From NCBI GenBank assembly GCA_041390105.1, contig JAWKQO010000004.1, positions 372,001 through 436,000 of the forward strand: a stretch of 64,000 nucleotides of DNA, written 5' to 3'. The stretch comes from Gemmatimonadota bacterium (GTDB lineage: Bacteria; Gemmatimonadota; Gemmatimonadetes; Longimicrobiales; Gaopeijiaceae). The notes below the pieces were generated by a model that was not told the origin of the DNA, did not search any database, and worked only from the letters and a program-made list of their open reading frames with translations. Below are positions 61,023 through 64,000 of this stretch, piece after piece (positions within the stretch are counted from its first letter, which is position 1; each line of letters starts with the position of its first letter). The translations under genes were made by a program, and so were the position numbers.

Positions 61023-61946
61023 CTAGGCCCGATTCGGCGGCGGCTGCACCAACACCGGCCGAGCGCTGCCGCGGATCACCTTGTCCGCCACGCTGCCCAG
61101 GATGAAGCGGTTGACCGCACCATACCCGTGCGTTCCCAACGCGATCAGGTCGGCATCCAATTTTTCGGCAGCTGCGAGGATCGTCGCGGCCACCGGATGC
61201 CCGATCTCCACGCGCGTGCCCACCTCGTAGCCCGCTCGCCTCAGCTCATCCGCCACACCCTCGAGGTACTCCTTGGCGTCCTCGACGGCGTCGACCCCGT
61301 TCTCCTTCGGGATCAGGGTGGTCCAGGGGCCGAAGGTGACTTCGGAAGCCAGAACGTGCAGCAGCGTGATCCGCGCGCCCATGGTACGCGCCAGCTTGGT
61401 GACGGGGAGGAGCGCGTGCTCTCCCACGTCACCGCGATCGAGGGCCACCAGGATGTGCTGGAGACGAGTCGGCTCTGGCCGGGTCTCCCCTTCCTTCCCC
61501 GGCACGAGCAGCATGGGGTGATACGTGTGCCGAAGCAGGGCTTCGGCGCGACTCCCCAGCCAGAGTCGACTCAAGCCGGTGCGCCCGTGGGTCGTCAGGA
61601 CGATGAGGTCGGTGTGCTCCTCTTCCGCATGCGCGTCGATCGCGTTGGGAACGTCCCCTTCCAGCAGCGTCCAACGGGCAGGCGCCATCAGATCGGACCG
61701 CACGTGGCGCGCCACGTTGCCGAGGTAGTCGGCTTCCTTGGCGCGGTCATGGCGATCGTACTCATCCAGGTCGATGCCCTGGAACTGATACTGTGTGCCC
61801 CCCAGGAGGTCGATCGGCGGATGAGGCACATGCACGTGCACGACCTCCACCCCATCCGGGTCCGAGGCAGCGATCGCCGCCCCCAACGGCAGAGCCCGCT
61901 CACTCAGCTTGGACCCATCCAACGGAATCATCACCCGGACTGACAT
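61023..61946 (-). CDS. Universal stress protein with two tandem UspA domains
   Basis: 307 residues from the ATG at 61946 with AGGAGG upstream. The first domain (residues ~1-155) has THGRTGLSRLWLGS and the second (~160-307) has THGYGAVNRFILGSVADKVI; both keep the nucleotide-binding loop. VRVMIPLDGSKLSERALPLG is a typical start. It is a paralogue of the protein at 7712-8611. It is separated from the large lipoprotein gene by a 275-base divergent region rich in hairpins. Confidence 0.92.
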   Translation of the reverse strand: MSVRVMIPLDGSKLSERALPLGAAIAASDPDGVEVVHVHVPHPPIDLLGGTQYQFQGIDLDEYDRHDRAKEADYLGNVARHVRSDLMAPARWTLLEGDVPNAIDAHAEEEHTDLIVLTTHGRTGLSRLWLGSRAEALLRHTYHPMLLVPGKEGETRPEPTRLQHILVALDRGDVGEHALLPVTKLARTMGARITLLHVLASEVTFGPWTTLIPKENGVDAVEDAKEYLEGVADELRRAGYEVGTRVEIGHPVAATILAAAEKLDADLIALGTHGYGAVNRFILGSVADKVIRGSARPVLVQPPPNRA

Positions 61947-62046
61947 GGCTCCCCCCTCCTTCCGGACGGGGCCGCGGCCAAGGGATGCACCGGACGCCGA
62001 TCCGGCTCGCGCAAACCACACCCACTCTGATCCAAGCTGGCCGGGT

Positions 62047-62131
62047 GGGCTCGGCCGGCGCAGCCGGGAGGGGAGCCCGATCCCCCGTCGGGAAGATCCC
62101 GCGACGGGCACCCGGCCGGTCGAGGCCGGGT
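62047..62131. other. Three consecutive GC-rich hairpins in a divergent intergenic region
   Basis: GGGCTC...GAGCCC (62047-62078) is followed by CCCGTCG...CGACGGG (62084-62108). The third is ACCCGGCC-GGTCGA-GGCCGGGT (62110-62131, eight-base perfect stem). They lie between the Usp gene and the lipoprotein gene and could be an RNA leader or protein-binding region. Confidence 0.35.
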
Positions 62132-62221
62132 CCGAGGTCCCCGTGAGGGTGACACCCCCCCGACGGCGCCCTCCAGGATGAGCCACCGACACGTGGAATC
62201 GAGAAAACCCTGGAGGATACC

Positions 62222-64000
62222 ATGTTCGCACCCCGCACCCGCACCGCCCCGCAAGGACGGGCCCGGCGTCTGCTGCCTGGCCTCCTCGCGGTGGGCGTGG
62301 CCCTGAGCGCCTGCGCCGACGACCTCGACCCGCTCGGGCCGTCGATCTCGGAGCCCAGCGTCACGACTCCCCCGACGCAGCCGCCGCCACCCCCTCCCCC
62401 TCCGCCCACCACCAGCACAGGCGCGGGCTCCAGCCAGAACAGCTTCGGCAAGGAAGGCGTGAAGGCGACGGGCGACGTCACCGAGACGGCGGAGGGTCTC
62501 TCGGTCAACGGTGGACTCTCGCTGACCACCCAAGGCCACACGGTCGAGTTCGTCGACGCCAGCATGAGCCTGCGCTACGACGAGGCCGGTCGGGTGGTCG
62601 CCGTCTCGGGAACGGCCAAGGTCCCGCCGCCCAGCGACCGGATCGAGTTCGCCGAGCCACTGGAGGCGGACATCGGGCTCTTCTCGGGCGCCTTCCTCAA
62701 CCAGAATCGCGAGCTCCCCATCCGACTCAAGGACGACACCGACTACTTCGTCTACCGGATCAAGGCCGCCTTCGAGATGCGGATCGCGACGGGCGAGACC
62801 GGTGCCAACGCCACCAAGCCGCTGGTGGTGCGGGCGCCCATCGGCGGTGAGATCCTGATGATCGTCGACTACACCGACCCGATGTACTACGTGTACGGCG
62901 CCCAGGACCTGATCGGTAACGCCGGCATCGGTCGTTCCTTCAACGGCCGCATCCCCTTCGTGCCTGACCTGCCGGTCAACGGTTTGGGGACGTTCGACGG
63001 CCAGAACACGCGCACCGGCAGCTTCACCATCTACAAGGTGATCGCGGTGTCGGGGCAGATGGTCGACAACGAGACCAACGAAGTCCACCTGTCGCTGACC
63101 GATCCGTTCGCGACCGACGTGAGCCACAGCTATCAGGCGGGCTACAACGGAGAAGCCCAGCTGGACCTGTTCTTCAAGGACTTCGTCGGCATGGAGATCC
63201 CGCTGGCCCGGGCCAGTGGCGGCGTGTTCGGCTCGGCCAGCCTGCAGAACGGTCTGGGGGCCCACGCCTACGTCCGCGGCGAGACGGCCGACTTCTCCTG
63301 GTGGCCCACGTTCCTGCCGGTCAAGCCGGCCAGCCGCCTGGACGTCGAGGGGTTCGTGCAGTCGACCGGCGCCTTCGGGCTCAGCCTGGAGGGTCAGTAC
63401 GGGTGGGAGTTCCCCTTCGGTACGGCAGCCTACACGGGACGCTTCAGCATGTCGCCGGATTCGATCGGGCTGACCGGGGGCCTGGTGGCCGGCAGTCAGA
63501 GCTTCGAGGTCTCGGGTGGCATCACCAACCGGGCCACCTCGCTGGACATCAAGCCGCCGACGGCGCTGGTGGACCTGGTGACGGCTGACGTGCAGGCCCG
63601 CATCTCGGACGAGATCGCGAGCGCCGAGAAGGCCTGGAACGACCTGCAGAAGGCCACCGGCGACTACGAGGTCGAGCTCAGCCTGCGCGGCCTACGTACG
63701 CAGATCCCTGGCATGATCGATTACGCCAAGGCGGAGATCAATCGCCAGATCTCCAGCCGCCTGGCATCGCACCGCGGCACGGTCTACTACTCGACGCTCA
63801 GCAGCGCTGTGTACGCGGAGCGCAACAAGTACTTCCGCGAGCTGGATGCGCTCAAGGCCGCGGCCCAGCAGATCCAGGACAACGACGCCACCCGCAAGGC
63901 CATCGAGAACACCCTGCGCCGCGTGGCGGCGCGCAAGATCATGACCTTCACCTACCGCTACAAGGTGCTGGGCATCACGGTCAAGACCGTCACGGTGTCG
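62222..64000 (+). CDS. Large proline-linker surface lipoprotein, C-terminus cut by window edge
   Basis: 593 residues visible, open to the window edge. The ATG at 62222 has GGAGG six bases upstream. A lipobox (VALSAC) ends the signal near residue 31. A proline-rich linker follows (TTPPTQPPPPPPPPPTT, ~53-69). A long beta-rich region then runs to ~450 (VNGGLSLTTQGHTVEFVDAS, GEILMIVDYTDPMYYVYGAQ, WWPTFLPVKPASRLDV). From ~460 it becomes helical, possibly coiled-coil (EIASAEKAWNDLQKATGDY, REL-DALKAAAQQIQDN). I recognise no family; it is a surface-exposed lipoprotein. Confidence 0.72.
   Translation, partial: MFAPRTRTAPQGRARRLLPGLLAVGVALSACADDLDPLGPSISEPSVTTPPTQPPPPPPPPPTTSTGAGSSQNSFGKEGVKATGDVTETAEGLSVNGGLSLTTQGHTVEFVDASMSLRYDEAGRVVAVSGTAKVPPPSDRIEFAEPLEADIGLFSGAFLNQNRELPIRLKDDTDYFVYRIKAAFEMRIATGETGANATKPLVVRAPIGGEILMIVDYTDPMYYVYGAQDLIGNAGIGRSFNGRIPFVPDLPVNGLGTFDGQNTRTGSFTIYKVIAVSGQMVDNETNEVHLSLTDPFATDVSHSYQAGYNGEAQLDLFFKDFVGMEIPLARASGGVFGSASLQNGLGAHAYVRGETADFSWWPTFLPVKPASRLDVEGFVQSTGAFGLSLEGQYGWEFPFGTAAYTGRFSMSPDSIGLTGGLVAGSQSFEVSGGITNRATSLDIKPPTALVDLVTADVQARISDEIASAEKAWNDLQKATGDYEVELSLRGLRTQIPGMIDYAKAEINRQISSRLASHRGTVYYSTLSSAVYAERNKYFRELDALKAAAQQIQDNDATRKAIENTLRRVAARKIMTFTYRYKVLGITVKTVTVS

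Noticed and set aside
1..64000. tRNA, rRNA, CRISPR or insertion-sequence genes
   Set aside because: No T-loop-like cloverleaf, repeat-spacer array, transposase or terminal inverted repeat was seen on reading both strands; short RNAs could be missed without a covariance search.

Overview
The window is GC-rich, gene-dense bacterial chromosome, about 64 kb with no gap over 300 bases between genes. I see no tRNA, rRNA, CRISPR array, transposase or phage gene. Many secreted or lipid-anchored proteins, outer-membrane barrels, a TonB receptor, S9/M14/M20 peptidases, a DUF5916 protein and a SigAK-type ECF sigma factor suggest a didermic environmental bacterium. My best guess is Gemmatimonadota or a close relative; this is inferred from gene content, not from a marker gene. 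GTG starts and 1-4 nt start/stop overlaps are common.

Layout. 1-5.6 kb: a truncated membrane PAS sensor, a small membrane protein, a HEAT-cyclophilin lipoprotein and a PAS-GGDEF-EAL protein. 5.8-10.5 kb: an M20 peptidase, two universal-stress genes, and a divergent PAS histidine kinase/LuxR regulator pair. 10.7-15.3 kb: DUF5335 and a PPOX-like protein, a class III aminotransferase, a small unknown, and a 7TM-PAS-GGDEF protein. 15.3-18.5 kb: an aldo/keto reductase-RidA fusion and a divergent glycosidase-like protein. 19-21.2 kb: tdh-kbl threonine catabolism. 21.3-25.2 kb: a bactofilin-like membrane protein with DUF4342, a YflT-like stress protein, a ZIP transporter and a di-haem peroxidase. 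25.3-35.9 kb: an APC permease, DUF5916, a TPR protein, an ECF sigma factor, a TonB receptor with 5-formyl-THF cyclo-ligase, and DinB. 35.9-43 kb: an S9 peptidase, VOC and DUF427 proteins, and two coupled surface beta-propellers. 43-47 kb: a two-component system divergent from a di-haem cytochrome/DoxX pair. 47-53.2 kb: an ECF sigma/anti-sigma cluster and a beta-helix lipoprotein between direct repeats. 53.2-64 kb: an OmpW-like barrel, an M14 peptidase, gamma-glutamyltransferase, a second S9 peptidase, a third Usp gene and a truncated surface lipoprotein.

The most interesting region is 47.1-53.2 kb. An ECF sigma factor is translationally coupled to a one-TM anti-sigma-like protein whose periplasmic part is a CBM48/glycogen-binding-like E-set domain. 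The next gene is a predicted outer-membrane barrel ending in a second copy of that domain, followed by a helical-repeat exported protein. This looks like an undescribed envelope signalling relay, possibly sensing carbohydrate. Directly downstream, a beta-helix lipoprotein gene lies between two identical 46-bp repeats. The second copy is a displaced 3' end of the preceding gene, the footprint of an insertion or duplication.
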